A stretch of DNA of 64,000 nucleotides from Warburgia ugandensis (GCA_035236585.1 CP141136.1:30286449-30350448), one strand, 5' to 3'; shown: positions 1 through 13,277, counted from the first letter of the stretch. Numbers and translations are program-made. The notes: generated by a model not told the origin, from the letters alone.

Positions 1-295
1 TATGCATAAATATTTTACATAACTAAATACATAGGTAATTTATTTAAATATATATACTCTATTTCTATTAGATTATAAAATAAAAGTGAATAGTTGATGC
101 CTATGTTATGGTTTCCATTTAAATAGCACTGTAAATTCATTGGTTAATGCCACCTTTGTACTCAAAAAAGCAAGTTTCTTTTGTTTTGATCTACTTTTTG
201 TTTTCTTTAAATGTATTATTGATTTCATTGCTTTAATATCATAATGTTCTTACTTTCCATAAAGATAGAACATATACAACTTCAAAATGAAGAAT

Positions 296-436
296 ATGAA
301 CAATATTAAGAGCATGAACAAGAGGCCAACCTCAGCAACACTCAAAATAAAAAGGGTAGAGGGCAAATAACAATGGAAAAGTTTATCAAGAAAAATTCAA
401 AGTGAATTGAAGAAACTATCCAATACAATAATAGGG
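296..436 (+). pseudogene. TNP1-like (En/Spm second protein) first exon, element A
   Basis: One frame reads NKKGRGQITMEKFIKKNSK at about 345-405. This aligns with KRKGRGPTKMEHIIKRKSKR in the matching gene of element B, the conserved start of plant En/Spm-like transposase_24-type proteins. A stop follows soon after, and the similarity ends where LTR-like DNA begins near 450. It resumes at about 2086. In active elements this protein is thought to bind subterminal repeats and assist the TNP2 transposase. Here it is a relic. Confidence 0.6.
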
Positions 437-449
437 AGTAAGAAATAGG

Positions 450-2080
450 TAAGAGTGTATTGATTGTTTTTTGCAAGTGCACTGGCTATTATAGTATAGC
501 TTGTACAAGTATAGGTCAATCCCATAGGGACTTGACTTAAAGAAAATTGAGTTTAAATAAAAGTTAAATTGTCACAAATTAATAAAAATTACCAAAATTA
601 AATAACAATGAACTAGAAACTCAAATATATTGAATTAATAAAAAGTATATAATTTCAAATTCAAAAGACAAATTTAAACAAAATATCAATTAAAATTCAC
701 TTCCCTAACTTGATCATAGTAAGATTCTTCAATTTTGGCCACATTCAAGTTGATAGGGTTGGATTATATAGATCTTTCAAAAATCTGATGATGTAGATCA
801 ATTTATGAAATCAAGATTAGATGGCTTAAATTGATTTTCTAGATTGTAGATGAAAGATTATATTTGCTAGATTAACTAGAAAGTGTACTAAGGTGAAGAT
901 TTGATAATTAATTGAAATTTTGGAAAAAAAAATTAACTTGGTATTGTTAGTTAAAGCTAAACCTGAACTATTAAACAATTCAAACTTTTGAAGTCTAAAC
1001 AATAAGCTCTTAATTATTTTCATATACCTAAACCATTAAACAATTCAAGACTTTATATCTGCATATAAAGTCTTGAATGACGATCAAAATAGGGGACTTA
1101 TCTAATAGATAAATGATAGATGTGAATTTTCTAGCCATACGTTACTTTGAACTAGAGAGAACAACATCCACATTCAACCAATTAACACAATTAAGTGTCA
1201 TGTAACAAATGCTAATGTTAGACATCATGCTTTCATTAATACTAATGTTTTCACCAAAATACTAATGCTATCCAACTTTTATCTACATGCTTATAAAACA
1301 TTTATGTATTTATATGTTATATATTTAGTGTTACTTTCTCATAAGTTATTTAGTTTATATGTATTTATGCCAAAATTTCATAAATAATGATTTAAATTCT
1401 AAATCAATCTTGGAAAGTTATTGTTGAAAGTTAATTTTCTTAAGCATAAGAACTATAAGAAAGGTTAATAGTGTCCTCAACCTAAATCAAGTAAAAATCT
1501 TGAAATAAAAGAATGTAAGAGGAGATGAGTTAGAAACTAAGTCTAAACTAATGCACTTAAAGTCAATACTCATTCACCTTGGTTTATATATCTAGTTTAA
1601 TGGTACCTCATTCCATATGTATGATTTTATAACTTACTATGCTTATATGGGATAATCCATTGTAATTGCATAAGCTAGATTGTCCAAGCCTTAGAATTGA
1701 AGGAAACAATAGTGATGAGCTAGAGCAACCTCAATGATTTACCCAGTACGATGCTCTCTTCTATGCAATATTTCTGTTGCCTTACACTCATATACTAAGA
1801 AATGAGTAGCGTAATACTGACCAATTAAATTATTTAGTTGAAGAGAGCACTTGAGTTGTTGAGGGGGAAAATTAAAATATAACAACTAATATATATATAT
1901 ATATATATATAAACTAAATATGGTTAAGAGTTACTCAAAATTTTATTATTGTGTTATTTTTATTTTCTTTTATTTTATGTATGAATGATTGTTTAATAGT
2001 AATTCACTTATAGTAATAGTAATTCAGAAGGTGAACAATAATGAAAAACATTATAAAGAGAGTCAAAGGGAATAAAAGAT
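450..2080 (-). mobile_element. LTR-like insertion in element A, fossil
   Basis: AT-rich DNA that splits the TNP1-like gene of element A. At about 470-530 it carries, on the minus strand, the motif AAGTCCCTATGGGATTGACC followed by a stretch close to CAAGCTATACTATAATAGCC. The same pair of motifs lies at the 3' end of the solo LTR at 44462-46470, so this is probably an LTR remnant of a related type in minus orientation. A dinucleotide AT run lies at 1892-1909. Ends are approximate and no convincing target duplication was found. Confidence 0.4.
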
Positions 2081-2085
2081 ACTAT

Positions 2086-3350
2086 TGAGTATTACACTAA
2101 GGGGCAAGAGATACGTGACCATGCAAAAAACTATGTAAGTTTCATTTGTTGCATGCTAAAAAGCATAGTTCCTATTACTTAATGATTGGAGACGTATTGC
2201 CATCAATCAAAGATTTAATATATGAAATGGTAAAGGTATGTAAGTGCTTTGTATATGCTATTGTAGGAAACATAGTACATTATCTTGTTATTTTAAAATA
2301 GAGTAATATGTTTTTTTCTACTTTCTAGTTTGACTTTGACATCTCTAATGATGCAGATAGGCATGTTTCATAAGGAGTTGATGACAGATTGTGAAAATGG
2401 AAGGTAACAATTATACACATCTATTTAGGTAAACCGTCAAGGTTGTACAGAGTTCTTGACATAGATACTAACATCATTGACAAAAATGTATTGAATGAAT
2501 TTGTACAGTATCGTTTATCACTTGAATTTGAAGCATGTGCTAAACATGGGTTTGACTTAAATAATTATGACTTCTAATTATGCTTCATTATTTCATTGCA
2601 TCAAATGTATAGACAAAGAGGGTTCAAGGTAGAAAGGAACGTGGGATCAATCATTTGTAGCACCACCTCTCTAGGTGGCTGACGCTACGTTGGAAGAACA
2701 AGAAATAAGTTTTTGCAAGTGTTCATTTCTTTCTATCCCAGTTATATGTTATTACCTAACTTTAGTGTCTCTCTTGATAGCAAAAGAAAGTTGGGATTAC
2801 GAGTCTCATTAACTACACCATCTTATGAAAAATGGTGCATTCAAAGAAGCATAACTCTCAAACCAACAAAAATGAAGTTGTTGCACTAGCTGCTTCTCTA
2901 ATAATAAGTACTTGTGTCTACCCTTGTTATAGTTTTAGAATATTTATATAATATTTTATCAAGAATTTACCCAAGCATCCACATCTACAAGGACTCTAAG
3001 CAACAATGCTTAAAGGATGACATTGTTTATAAGGGTTTGGCCAATGCAAAGGAATAATCTAACCAAGTAAGGGGTCAAGGGCATTGTGTCACTCCTTCTA
3101 GATACTTTGGTTCAAAGAATCAATAATGACCTGAATTTGATGAGAAGGAGATGTATGAAAAGGTTAAATTGGAAGTGATAAAAAATATTGAAAAGGAGAT
3201 GTATGAGAAGTTAAAGTGAGATTTGTTTGATAATATGAAAGGTTATAGTTAAGATCCAACTCCTACTACCTGGAACCCTAGTCACATGCTAGAGGCTATT
3301 CTCCTACTGAAGATGATAAAAAAAAGCTACCCATGCCCTTTGAACAGGAA
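2086..3350 (+). pseudogene. TNP1-like (En/Spm) remaining exons, element A
   Basis: The gene continues after the LTR-like insertion. The phrase FICCMLKSIV matches FICCIKEHGS in element B. A splice donor GTATGTAAGTGCTTTG follows a segment encoding a relic of DWR...IW.MVK, at the same place as in element B. The next exon starts near 2329 after a TAG acceptor. Near 3080-3105 the family phrase GHCVTPSRYFG is visible, then an acidic, probably coiled-coil tail (EKEMYEKVKLEVIKN) near 3150-3230, then SPTEDDKKKLPMPFEQEN near 3290-3345. Several stops and frame changes make it non-functional. Confidence 0.6.
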
Positions 3351-3429
3351 AATTCGAAAAGGATGTACACATGCTGATTTTTTGTTATTCAATTAATTGT
3401 CTCATTGTCCATTCTTGTTTATCTTGCAT

Positions 3430-3684
3430 TTCTAATTTACAGATGGGTCAATGCTAGTTGGCTTTGAATGATGTTCAAAACATTGTTGCTCTTAGTACAT
3501 GGTATGAGGCTCATTATTTTGTTTTCGACAAATCATTGATGTGAACACGCACATTGTTACGATCTATCAAGTGGATGCCAATATATCATTTTCAATAGAA
3601 GTCGATAATATTTATACTATTTGGAAGGCCATAGGGTATCATGTCATTTGGTTAGAATGATATATCATTCTCCAAAAATCTAAG

Positions 3685-3741
<57 letters not shown>

Positions 3742-5010
3742 CATACCACCATCTTCAATCACATTTTTTAGAAACCTCAATTAATTGTCATAAATCCAAT
3801 GTTAATAAGAAGAAGCAACCTGCATCATTGATGCCTACCTTCTCCTCATTAGTACCCATTATCTTAGTGATCATTTTGATACTAATATTTATGTTTATCT
3901 TCATGATAAATTAAATAAATCTTCAATAAATTTTTTATATTGTTGGATTAATAATCTCCACAACTCTACTACAACAATCTACTGATTAGCTTGAAGCTTC
4001 ATTTGATATGCATCTTTTTATTAGAACCCTCTACAATTTCATTAATGAAGATAAGGTAATCAAGCCTTGATGGATGCATCATGAAGTGCTTAGCCATATA
4101 GAATTTGAAGTATCATTTGTGGGAGAGAACCTCGTAAAAGTTTGTACATGGGATGAACTTGAATATGTGGACATTGTCTCTTATATCAAGTATGCAAATA
4201 TCTACTTCAATAAGAACCCTTGTCATTACATGTTAATCAGTAATGATAAGTAATAATAATTATTTCTTCTTTTAGATCCCCTTACAATATAATGTATAGA
4301 TAAAAAATCAGGGATGTTTGCAAATTTCTTAACCCTTTTGTCATATGTAGATTGATAGAGCACTGGACCATGGAGAGGTGAGTCAATGTTTTTTTTAGGA
4401 TTCTTTTGCATCTCAAAGCGTTAGGCCTTAATGATTCCTTATAATAATGCATAAGTTTTGACTATTTTCTTCCTAGTTATGTTCTATACATATATGTAAC
4501 TTAAGAATTGTAAACTTTAATTGTAATTCATATAATTGTATATATAGGGCTTATTGGATGTTATTGCTTCTTGATGTGCATGGTGGGTGTGCATTATTTT
4601 CTTGTTCATTCAAATGCACATTCGTCTCATACTCATTGAGATCATAGATAGGTAAGCTTTTATTCTTTTTTTAGTTTAATAATTGATAACTAATATTTTA
4701 TTTATAACTAATGCATTTCAATAATATATTTGAAGTGTATGATATAAATGGGTTGAATTAGTCAAGAATATAAACCTATCAAAACTCACTTAGAAGAAGG
4801 TCAAGGAAGGGAAAACTATTTAATTACTTTATATACAAACTAAAGTTATAATTAGACATGATACTTATTAATTCATTCTATTTTTTATTGCACAATTCCC
4901 TAAACAATAATCAAATTTGGAATGTGGATAATACATTCTATCCTTATATGCATGGTATTAAGCTTTAACAATTAAGAAAGGTGAGATAGTTTAGTAATCA
5001 TCATCTCATA
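3430..5010 (+). pseudogene. Ulp1-like cysteine protease region, element A
   Basis: This lies downstream of the TNP1-like gene, where many plant CACTA elements carry a captured Ulp1 (SUMO protease, C48) domain. At about 4560-4606 one frame reads LLLLDVHGGCALFSCS. The matching stretch of element B reads VLLVLDVHGRPALFFYSC, consistent with the hydrophobic strand after the catalytic His. Further on, both elements share DNA encoding the relic (T/L)KLT(W/R)RR (about 4785-4810 here). The catalytic Cys could not be identified, and stops are frequent. The assignment rests on position and partial motif resemblance. Confidence 0.45.
3688..3739. repeat. (TA)n microsatellite
   Basis: A perfect TA dinucleotide run of about 52 bases inside the Ulp1-like region of element A. 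Confidence 0.95.
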
Positions 5011-5689
5011 TTTTTTTACAATCTTTAGGGTTAGTTACATGAAATAATATTTAAGTAATGCTTATATAAGTGATAAACTATATTAAATATGTTGTTTTAT
5101 TGGTAGTGGTGTTGGCCAAATAGGGAGGCAAGGGTCACTCTCAACTAAATCTTGAAGAAATAAGATGTGAATAGGCCTAGTATTAAAATTCAATTATCAA
5201 TTATTTACTTTCACTCCACTAACACTTGTGTTTATATATAATACTTCTTTGATTCTTTGTATTGAAACTATGATTAGTAATGCAAAACTTTTTCATTCAA
5301 TTATTGAATGTAGATGTGTGTTGTATTTTTATATGCTTGAATTTTGTATGTGATTTATTTATTTGAATAAGGGGATTGTGTGGTATTTGGTTTATTTGAA
5401 AGTAAGGAAGTAACTTACTGTAGATGTAAGTCTTTACTTTGTAAGTATATAGGAATGTTAAAGTGTAGAAGGAAATGAGTGTTTATGGAGAAGTGTGTGT
5501 GGAATAGATAATACTTTTTAGTTAATGTTTGTGAAGTTTTTCTATTTTTTGTGTGTGAATTTTTTATAGTGTATATGGATGTTGGAAGCATGGATGAATA
5601 ATTTTGTAAAGAAGGTATTGATGAATATTGTAATAGCAGAAAGGTTGCTTTATACAATCAGCAAACAAGGTTCTCTAAAACCTTTTGAG

Positions 5690-6092
5690 AATACAATGGT
5701 TATTAAAAACTACCTTTGTTTTAACTTTTCCAACACACTTGTTTCAAGAAATTATTTTTAAAGTAATTTTTGAAGATGTTTTTCTAAAACATCTTAAAAG
5801 TTGATTAAAAGTGGATTATAAAGATGGATTCTATAAGAATGGAAACCATCTTTGTAAGTATATTTTTAAGACTATTTCATAATATGTCTTTACAAACATT
5901 TTAAGACAGTTTCATAATCCATTTAAAAAAATATTTATAAGATGATTTGAGATTCCTTAAAAAAAATTTAAGATGGTTTTAGAAATTGCATTTTTTTCTT
6001 TCCTCTTCTAAGACGGGTGGCTAGAAGAGAGTTTCAAAATCTTTAAATATACTTTTTTGACCATCTTAAAAACACTCTTGATTCTCCTACTC
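5690..6092 (+). repeat. 3' subterminal repeats of CACTA element A
   Basis: Many short direct and inverted copies of AAGATGGTTT / AAACCATCTT and degraded forms lie within 400 bases. Such clusters sit next to the ends of CACTA elements and bind the TNP1-like protein. The same motif borders element B at both ends. Confidence 0.65.
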
Positions 6093-7407
6093 TAGGTAGA
6101 TTGAGGACCTTGCTTCTAGATTGCGGCAAGATTCCCCCATCCTTGTGGAATGGTGGGCTCGAAGCATGAGTTGTCCTTAGGACTATAATGAATTTTAATT
6201 TCCTTGTTCAAAGTTTAAAAGGGTGGTGTATCCGACAATAAATGACTATTTGACTTCCTTTTATCACAATCTAAGTTGCAGCCATTTCAACTTCTCTAGT
6301 TGAGTCTCGGTTGAGCTTGCTACTACAATGTTGATCATGGCTAAATCTTCTACAATCCATTAGGAAAAGACTTGAACAAAAAAATATCTACCTCTAACCC
6401 AAACTTTCAAATTGCTTGACATAAGTGGGCTTCCAAAAGAGTTAATAATAACTCTGACTTCTCTATTAACTAATCCAAAGAAGCTCCATTTTTCATTGAA
6501 ATAGAATCACCAAAATAATACGCTATTATCTTGAATGTATCCTTTCCCCATCCATGAGGAATCCCTTTTATAGTGAGTTTATACATACCAGAAGGAACAT
6601 AGAAACCACTCCATCAGCTATACAAGGACTTTAAAGGTCCCTGTGGGTTCCTCCACCACTTCTCAACTCCTTTTACGAGCTATTTCTTTAAACAAAAAAT
6701 AATTAGCATTCCCTTTAAATTTTCTAACAACCAAACTTAGGTATATTCTTTATAATTCCAAAAAGACTTAGCCCATGACTTGATGTTTGATTCTTCCATT
6801 CCCTTTTCTTATCTATACCAATCAATATTCTATTTAGTATCTCCACAATACTGTTAGCCAATGATTCCTTCACCTCAATTGTTGGAAAGTCCCCCTCAAT
6901 CTTAATCTTTGAGTTTCTAGCAAGAGCTTCCTTATATGGCTTAGGAATTTTGTTGTTTTCATCTCCATTTCTAGGTATATCAACTTGCTATGACTTCACC
7001 CATGATTCAAAAAAATTTCTTCCCTTGCCTTTTCTTTTTTGGACAGTAAATTGTTTTAGCTACATGACTATGATAGGTTTCTTGTTGAGAAATGATCTTA
7101 GATCCCTATATCTTCTATCATGACTATCCCTCTGAGGAAGATCTTTGTTAGGATTTGGGTTTTGCTTATTTTACCTAGACAAGACCTCACTGCTCCTCCT
7201 ACACAAAACCTGACTCTTGAAATTGTAACAATCACATACCGAATAGATTCGGTTTACAAGATTTGAGCTGCTTATTATTTTCAAATCACCCACTATTCTT
7301 CTATCTTTTCTTGAGAACTATCCCTCCCAGCCTTGGTCTATTTGAAGCATCTCATTGATAACTTTCTTGAATTTTTGCTCCTTGTGATAATACAGGTTCT
7401 TTATTAG
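6093..7407 (-). pseudogene. L1-type LINE ORF1 (gag-like) remnant
   Basis: On the minus strand a degenerate ORF runs from about 7300 down to 6100. It contains IKGIPHGWGKDTFKIIAYYF (about 6590-6500), resembling the W-x-x-(L/I)-x-G-(I/L)-P segment of plant L1 ORF1 proteins (DUF4283-like). An upstream stretch reads LANSIVEILNRILIG. Several stops break it. It lies between the 3' ends of two CACTA elements facing each other, A on the left and B on the right. It is therefore probably the target DNA both entered. The rest of the LINE is not seen on either side. Confidence 0.45.
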
Positions 7408-8210
7408 CACTACTATAATGAATGGTTTTTAAGATGATTAAAACTCATATAGAAGACGGTTGCCAAACTGTCTTCTATAACAATAGCTCTCCTAAGAAAT
7501 TACAAAATTTCATATTCATAGCTCACTTTTGAGCTAAAAAATGTGATAATATCTCTTTCACAAATCACTTTTAAAAACATAACATCATGTCACAACTTAG
7601 GCCAAAAATCAATCATCGTTCAACTTTAAACTACATGGTTCTCAAACCACATTCAAAACATAATCTTCTAGAATATTTTTGTGCTAAAAAAATAATTAAC
7701 ATGTTAGGAATTCCATTAACAAAAAGATCAAAACTAAGTATGGCAAAAGACCTTTATGAAAACTTTAGTTTTCTAGGATTTTAAGTTTGTTAAAACCAAA
7801 TCAAAATAATTATATTCCACATGGTAAAATAGTAAAATGAAAGCCCAAATTGAAATCTAATGAAAAACAATCAAAACATTTATGCATAATCTTTATTCTC
7901 ATAAAGATGTCTTTTTCAGCCATCCTTTTGAACATGAATTTTCATGAATTATAATATTAGATCATGATCACCAATATGAAGACTTTTTAGAGAATCTAGA
8001 CCAAAATAAGATGGTTAGGGCAAACTATCTTCTTTATTTTTTTAAAAATAAAAGATGATTTATTTTTTTTAAATGTCCTATTTATTATAACAAAATAAGA
8101 CAATTTATTGTAAATTGTCCCCTCTGAGTTGACTAAAATAAGATAGTTCATTATGAACCATCTTAATTTTCACATAATAAAGGATGGTTTTTGGGAAACC
8201 ATCTTCTTTT
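7408..8210 (-). repeat. 3' terminal and subterminal repeats of element B
   Basis: Starts with the CACTAC terminus. AAGATGATT, AAGACGGTTG and, at 8000-8210, several AAAATAAGATGGTT / AACCATCTT units occur in both orientations. Open frames in 7587-8500 are low-complexity and show no protein similarity. Confidence 0.7.
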
Positions 8211-8939
8211 GTTGGTTTTTGTTTTTACATTAATTCTTCATGCAATTTTTACGATTTAAAATCATTCAACAGTCAAAAGAATTCACATTCACTTCAACTT
8301 CATCACAAATATTGCTTTCACTACAATCTTTCTACAATCTTCAAACACAATTCAACTTTCACATTCAAAAGAATCCATCCTTATACCTGTCTCTCTTGGA
8401 AAGCTATAGTAACGCGATAGTTTTCTTTTCTTCCCTATCTATTTTTGGAATCCTGTATGTCAAAACCATAAACACTATAACATCCACATTCCATATTTGA
8501 CACCTTCACTACAACATAAATTCACTTCCAACATCACATTGAACTTGAAAATTTCAAAGCATGAAAAATATATGTACATTTACACTTCTCCATACACACT
8601 CATATGCTTGGTTCAACGCACCAACTTCCCCTCATTGAAATAAAGAAACCACATATAGACTTCAAGCAAGTTAAAAATGCAAGACATCAATATAAATGAA
8701 GTTTAGTTTTGTATTTCACTCATAAAAATTTTACATTGAAGAAGATTAATCATCTACAAAATTAAAGGTCAAGAAATAATCCATTCCAATTTTGTGTCCT
8801 TTAAATCTAATTGGTAGTAATTCTTACTTATCAAATTGACCGACAAGATGACATATATTAAATTAGTTAAACATTCAATCTTGAAGTGATTTAGAAATTG
8901 TAGAAAATTGTAAGATGATGATGATCAGTAAATTAATTG

Positions 8940-10300
8940 TCTTATCTTACTCAATTTTGAGATTGTAAAACCATCATGAATGAGAGTTCTTATGTATATG
9001 AGAACATAATATCTACACTCCCAAATGGATTATTATCTTTACTTGTTTGAAAAATCATGTCTAATTGTAACTTTAGGTTATAAAATGGTCTAATTAACTA
9101 CTAAACCTTACATTGACCCTTCTCCAAGTGAGTTTTGGTGGGTACTTAATATCTTTGAGATCAGCCCATGTATATCATGCACTTCACATTTAGAAGTAAA
9201 AAACATTAGATATTAAAACAAAATAGTTATAAGCTAACTAGCTATTATAATTGATGAAATAATAAAGACTTACTTGTTAATTATTTTCATCAGTGGACCA
9301 CGAATGTGTGCTTCACAAGAATAAAAAAATAATGCAGGCCTACCATGCACATCCAAAACTAGCAGCACGCAATGATGCCTACACATACAATCATTCAATT
9401 AAAATCTATAATACTTAAATTATATAGAAGTGAATATGTGTATTATATAACATAATTTAGCGAGATATGTTAATACTTACCCACTATTGGAGGGAATCAT
9501 TAAGGTCTACCCGTTTGAACAAAGCAAGATCCTAAGTATAATATATTCTATTTGTGTCTCCATGGGCCAAAGACAATAGTAAGGTCAAAGAATTTGTAAA
9601 TATCTTTGATCTTTAATCTTTACAATTTATTGTACAAAGGCCTATAGAAAATAAATTATTATTACTCATCACATCTTATTAACACGTAATGTCAAGGATT
9701 CTTAATGGCATAGATATTTGCATACCCAATATAGGTTATAATGTGTGAGTATTCTAGTTGCTCCATATTACAGATTGCTAAAAGCTCCTCTTCCATAAGT
9801 GGTACTTTAACTCCATCATCAGCATGCACTTAATGCTTTATCTATATGGGGTTTATTCCTTATCTTCATCAATGAGTTTGTAAAATCCCCTTAGGAATGG
9901 AGGTCTGTTATGTAGAACCTCTAGCTGATCCTTAGACTTTGGATGTAAAGGTGCATTAAATTAATAATGAATACAAGGATGTTCATTTAAGACATTCAAT
10001 TTTATCATGAAAATAGACATAAATACCAGTACTAAGGCAATTGCTATGTAGAATGTGCTATTGTAGAGGATATCAGCCTTGTTAATGCCTTTTGCTATTT
10101 CTAGTTAACGTTAGATGTAGATAATAATTAAATAATTAAGTTGAGGTCTCAAAAAATGTTATTGCGGATGATGTTATGAAACCATATATATATATATATC
10201 TTAGATAACATGGGTTTGATATATTTCTCTAGACAAGCAGCGTGATATTCAATAGCACCACCTAATAGTATGAATGTCATCCACTGCTATTGGACATGGT
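8940..10300 (-). pseudogene. Ulp1-like cysteine protease region, element B
   Basis: Minus-strand relic corresponding to the Ulp1-like region of element A. VLLVLDVHGRPALFFYSC is encoded at about 9375-9320 and the relic KLTWRRVN at about 9140-9115. The pattern fits a degraded C48 protease domain after the TNP1-like gene, with introns and many stops. In the region where the catalytic Cys is expected, the sequence reads PFGSVDI, without Cys. Not functional. Confidence 0.45.
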
Positions 10301-10559
10301 AGAGAGGCATTTGGTTATAGGGCAGTAGTAATACACACACACTTAGTGTGTGGATGCATGAACATTTCATTCAACATCATAGAGAGAACCTCATACATGT
10401 AGCAAAAACAACATAAATCTCAATTGTATGTAGCTCCAACATGCATTGACTCACCTACAAATTAGAAATACTAAATACATAAGATTAAATGAGGATTATT
10501 GAATAATTGGACATTGAAAATGTAAATATGTCTACATAATACCTTCCTGATTAGCAAAT

Positions 10560-12000
10560 CTCATTGGAGGTTTTGCTCCTCTAGGTCTTCTTCAGTTGGA
10601 GAACTATAGTTATTGTGTAATGGGGGTCTAGGGGCAACATCTTGACGTGAACCTTTGACACTCTAAAAGTTCCAATATAGATCCCTCTTTACCTGCTTGA
10701 GCAACTTCTCCTTGTTTCTTGCTTTCCCTTCTTCCAAGTCCTATGCTACAAATACTTTAGGGAAGAATTTGGAAGGAACAAAACTGCAGCCTTGGGCCCT
10801 TACTCAGCTTGGGTTCTCATCCTTATTACCTATAGCCCTAAATAAGATGTCCACCTTTGCACCAGTGCTACTTACAGTCCCTGTAGTTGCACTTTCTTGG
10901 GTCAACTCTTACTATACTATTTAGTTATCAAAACATGATCAATTCCACACACAAAAGTGATACAAAGGTAGAAATGTAGAACCACTTATGATCCATGAAG
11001 CAACTAAGGTAGCATTTCTGTCCATGAAGGTTCGGGCACTACACCCCTCTGAATGTGACATTTTCTAAAGGATGGTGCAACTGATGACTTTGTAGTCCCA
11101 GCCTTCTATTATTATCAAGAGAGGCATTAAATCAGAGTTAATGAAATAAAAGTATAGTATAATTGGACAAAAATGAACTTCTTGTTCTTCTAACCTGGTG
11201 TAACTAATCCTTGAGAGTTGGTGCTACATATTATTATTGCAACACCATTTTCCCTTTTTACACTTTTACTACACATCAAATGAACGTAACTAAGCACAAT
11301 CAACTTTTATAATTAAAGAAACCTTGGGCTAGTTATTACATCAAAATGAGAAGATATGTGGGTCTGTACAAACCCATTCCATGCATCTTGGAAACTGATG
11401 CTAGAATACAACTCAGGGATGGTGTGCAACCTCGAGGGATCAATGGCATTTGAATGTATGTACCTCTTTGTAAGTTCGTTGTTCCATTCTTCCATTGTTC
11501 ACTTGATCCTTGTAGAGCATTCTTCTTGCACTCATCAAGAACATTAAAGGTAGACCACAAAGTAAAAACAAGCATGCTACTCTATTTGAAAATAATAAGA
11601 TAAGATGCATAATATGTTATATGTATGAAGCATTTACATACCTTCACTATCTTCCATATTGCATCTTTGTTTGATGATGGCACATGCCTCCAATCATTAG
11701 CCACTATTTCCAATTATTAATTGAGATTGGAACCATGCTCCTTAATGCAACAAATGAAGCTGGCATAAGCTAGTGCACAGTCACCTATCACTTTCCCCTT
11801 ACAGTTGAAATGTACAATATCTTTTATTCTCTTTGACTTTCTCTTAATAATATGCTCCATTTTTGTTGGTCCTCTTCCCTTTCTCTTAAGAATGGTACTT
11901 GGGCTGAATTGTTTTTCATGTTGTGGATTTTCTTCGCTTTCCATGTTTCCTATGCAAGGGAAAACGTTAGATTTAAAACATATGTATCACAAGGATAAAT
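10560..12000 (-). pseudogene. TNP1-like (En/Spm) gene, element B
   Basis: The best conserved piece is the minus-strand frame starting with Met at 11944. It holds KRKGRGPTKMEHIIKRKSKR, then FNCKGKVIG and FICCIKEHGS, typical of plant transposase_24 proteins. It is followed, after stops, by DWRHVPSSNKDAIWKIVK near 11700-11640 and a splice donor GTATGTAAATGCTTCA. Element A has an intron at the same position. The next exon includes SSEQWKNGTTNLQRGTY (about 11500-11440). The C-terminal exon, near 10800-10550, encodes KLLKQVKRDLYWNF and SPTEEDLEEQKPPMRF. The expected product binds subterminal repeats. Stops and frame breaks show it is dead. The plus-strand open frame at 10697-10924 is a shadow of this gene. 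Confidence 0.65.
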
Positions 12001-13218
12001 ATTCAAAATATTTCTAATAGTGATATAGCATAAATGAGTGTGTAATCCTGAGGGAATAGAGTGGAGAAGTCTCTCTGTTCAAAGTATTATGCATCTCTAC
12101 TATTAACGGATCATTGAATTTCATATCTTAGATTGATTTTACTGTCTTGGAGTGATGTAAACATGTACAAAATACAAAGCTTCAATCATGTATGTATCCA
12201 CTCTTGTATATACCCATCCAAGTGAGAAACCCAAATAACATGTCAACTAAGTATGATGAAATTTCCTCATACTAAGTAATAACTTCGAGCGGATCTAAGA
12301 GCCATTTTTTTAAGAATGATTAAGAATTGATTCCTATCAAACAACATATAGTAGAATGTACATAGAAATCAAAGATCAAAATAGTTACTTTCCATACTTA
12401 ATCTTCATCAAATCACACCCAACAATAATTTGGAACATTAAGGTAAAACCGTGTTAAAAATAGACTATAAAGCACAGCTATATCTAGTTTTATTATTAAA
12501 GTTTCATTGCTTCTTTTTATGTAATTTCACATTGAAACAGTAGGCAAGATCTTCATAGTTACTGTCTTAAGTAAAAAAGTAAAATTAAAGAACTAGATCA
12601 TGAGAAAAAGAGGTCATTAAGGATTCAATTTTTGTTTTATCTAATATTTGTTGCAATGCATTATTTTCAACAAGTTGATTTTTAATCTACAATTGTTAGC
12701 TAGAAAACAATACAGTATTAGCTATGTGTAATTCATTCTTCTTTAGGCATTGTGCATTATCCTAGCTAGACTTCATTTATGTCTAATAACTGGACTAAAC
12801 ACTGATGTGCTTTGAAATAAAGATATGCCATATGCATATTTTATTAGTTAGTACAAGGGAACTAAGATAAGATGACACTAATGTGCTTTGATGGATTTTA
12901 CAAACAAACTTATGAGTCAAACAACAAAAGCTTCTATTTTGCATGAAATATAGAGTAGTATGCAATTACAATTGCAATGAAATAAAATATGGAAACTACA
13001 AAAGAAGCAACTTCATTATATTATGAAAAATAAGCCCAAGGCCATGAATTTGGCATTGCTTCTATCCTTGCAATACAAAGGAGAAGAAGAGTATAAGGAG
13101 AAAGGAAAGATTTATACCTAAGTTAGTCTGAGCTCAATATATAAGAGAGATTCTATGGGAATTTCATTTAATTGGGTTGAAAAATCACAAAACTATAAAC
13201 AAAACTATTGCTTTAGAA

Positions 13219-13222
<4 letters not shown>

Positions 13223-13277
<55 letters not shown>
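13223..13277. repeat. (GA)n microsatellite
   Basis: A perfect AG run of about 55 bases just beside the 42-bp tandem array in element B. It creates an artificial Glu-Arg run in one frame. Confidence 0.95.

Larger units (their letters stand above)
1..6092 (+). mobile_element. CACTA (En/Spm) element A, 3' part, degenerate
   Basis: This is the 3' portion of a plus-strand CACTA DNA transposon that enters from the left of the window. In order it shows a TNP1-like gene, a Ulp1-like region, and a terminal zone rich in the motif AAGATGGTTT and its complement. The right end is placed near 6092 by aligning its terminal motif with the better preserved 3' end of element B at 7408. The expected terminal TAGTG is not preserved, so the boundary is approximate. 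No TNP2 transposase is seen; it would lie off the left edge. LTR-like DNA interrupts the TNP1-like gene between about 450 and 2080. Confidence 0.65.
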
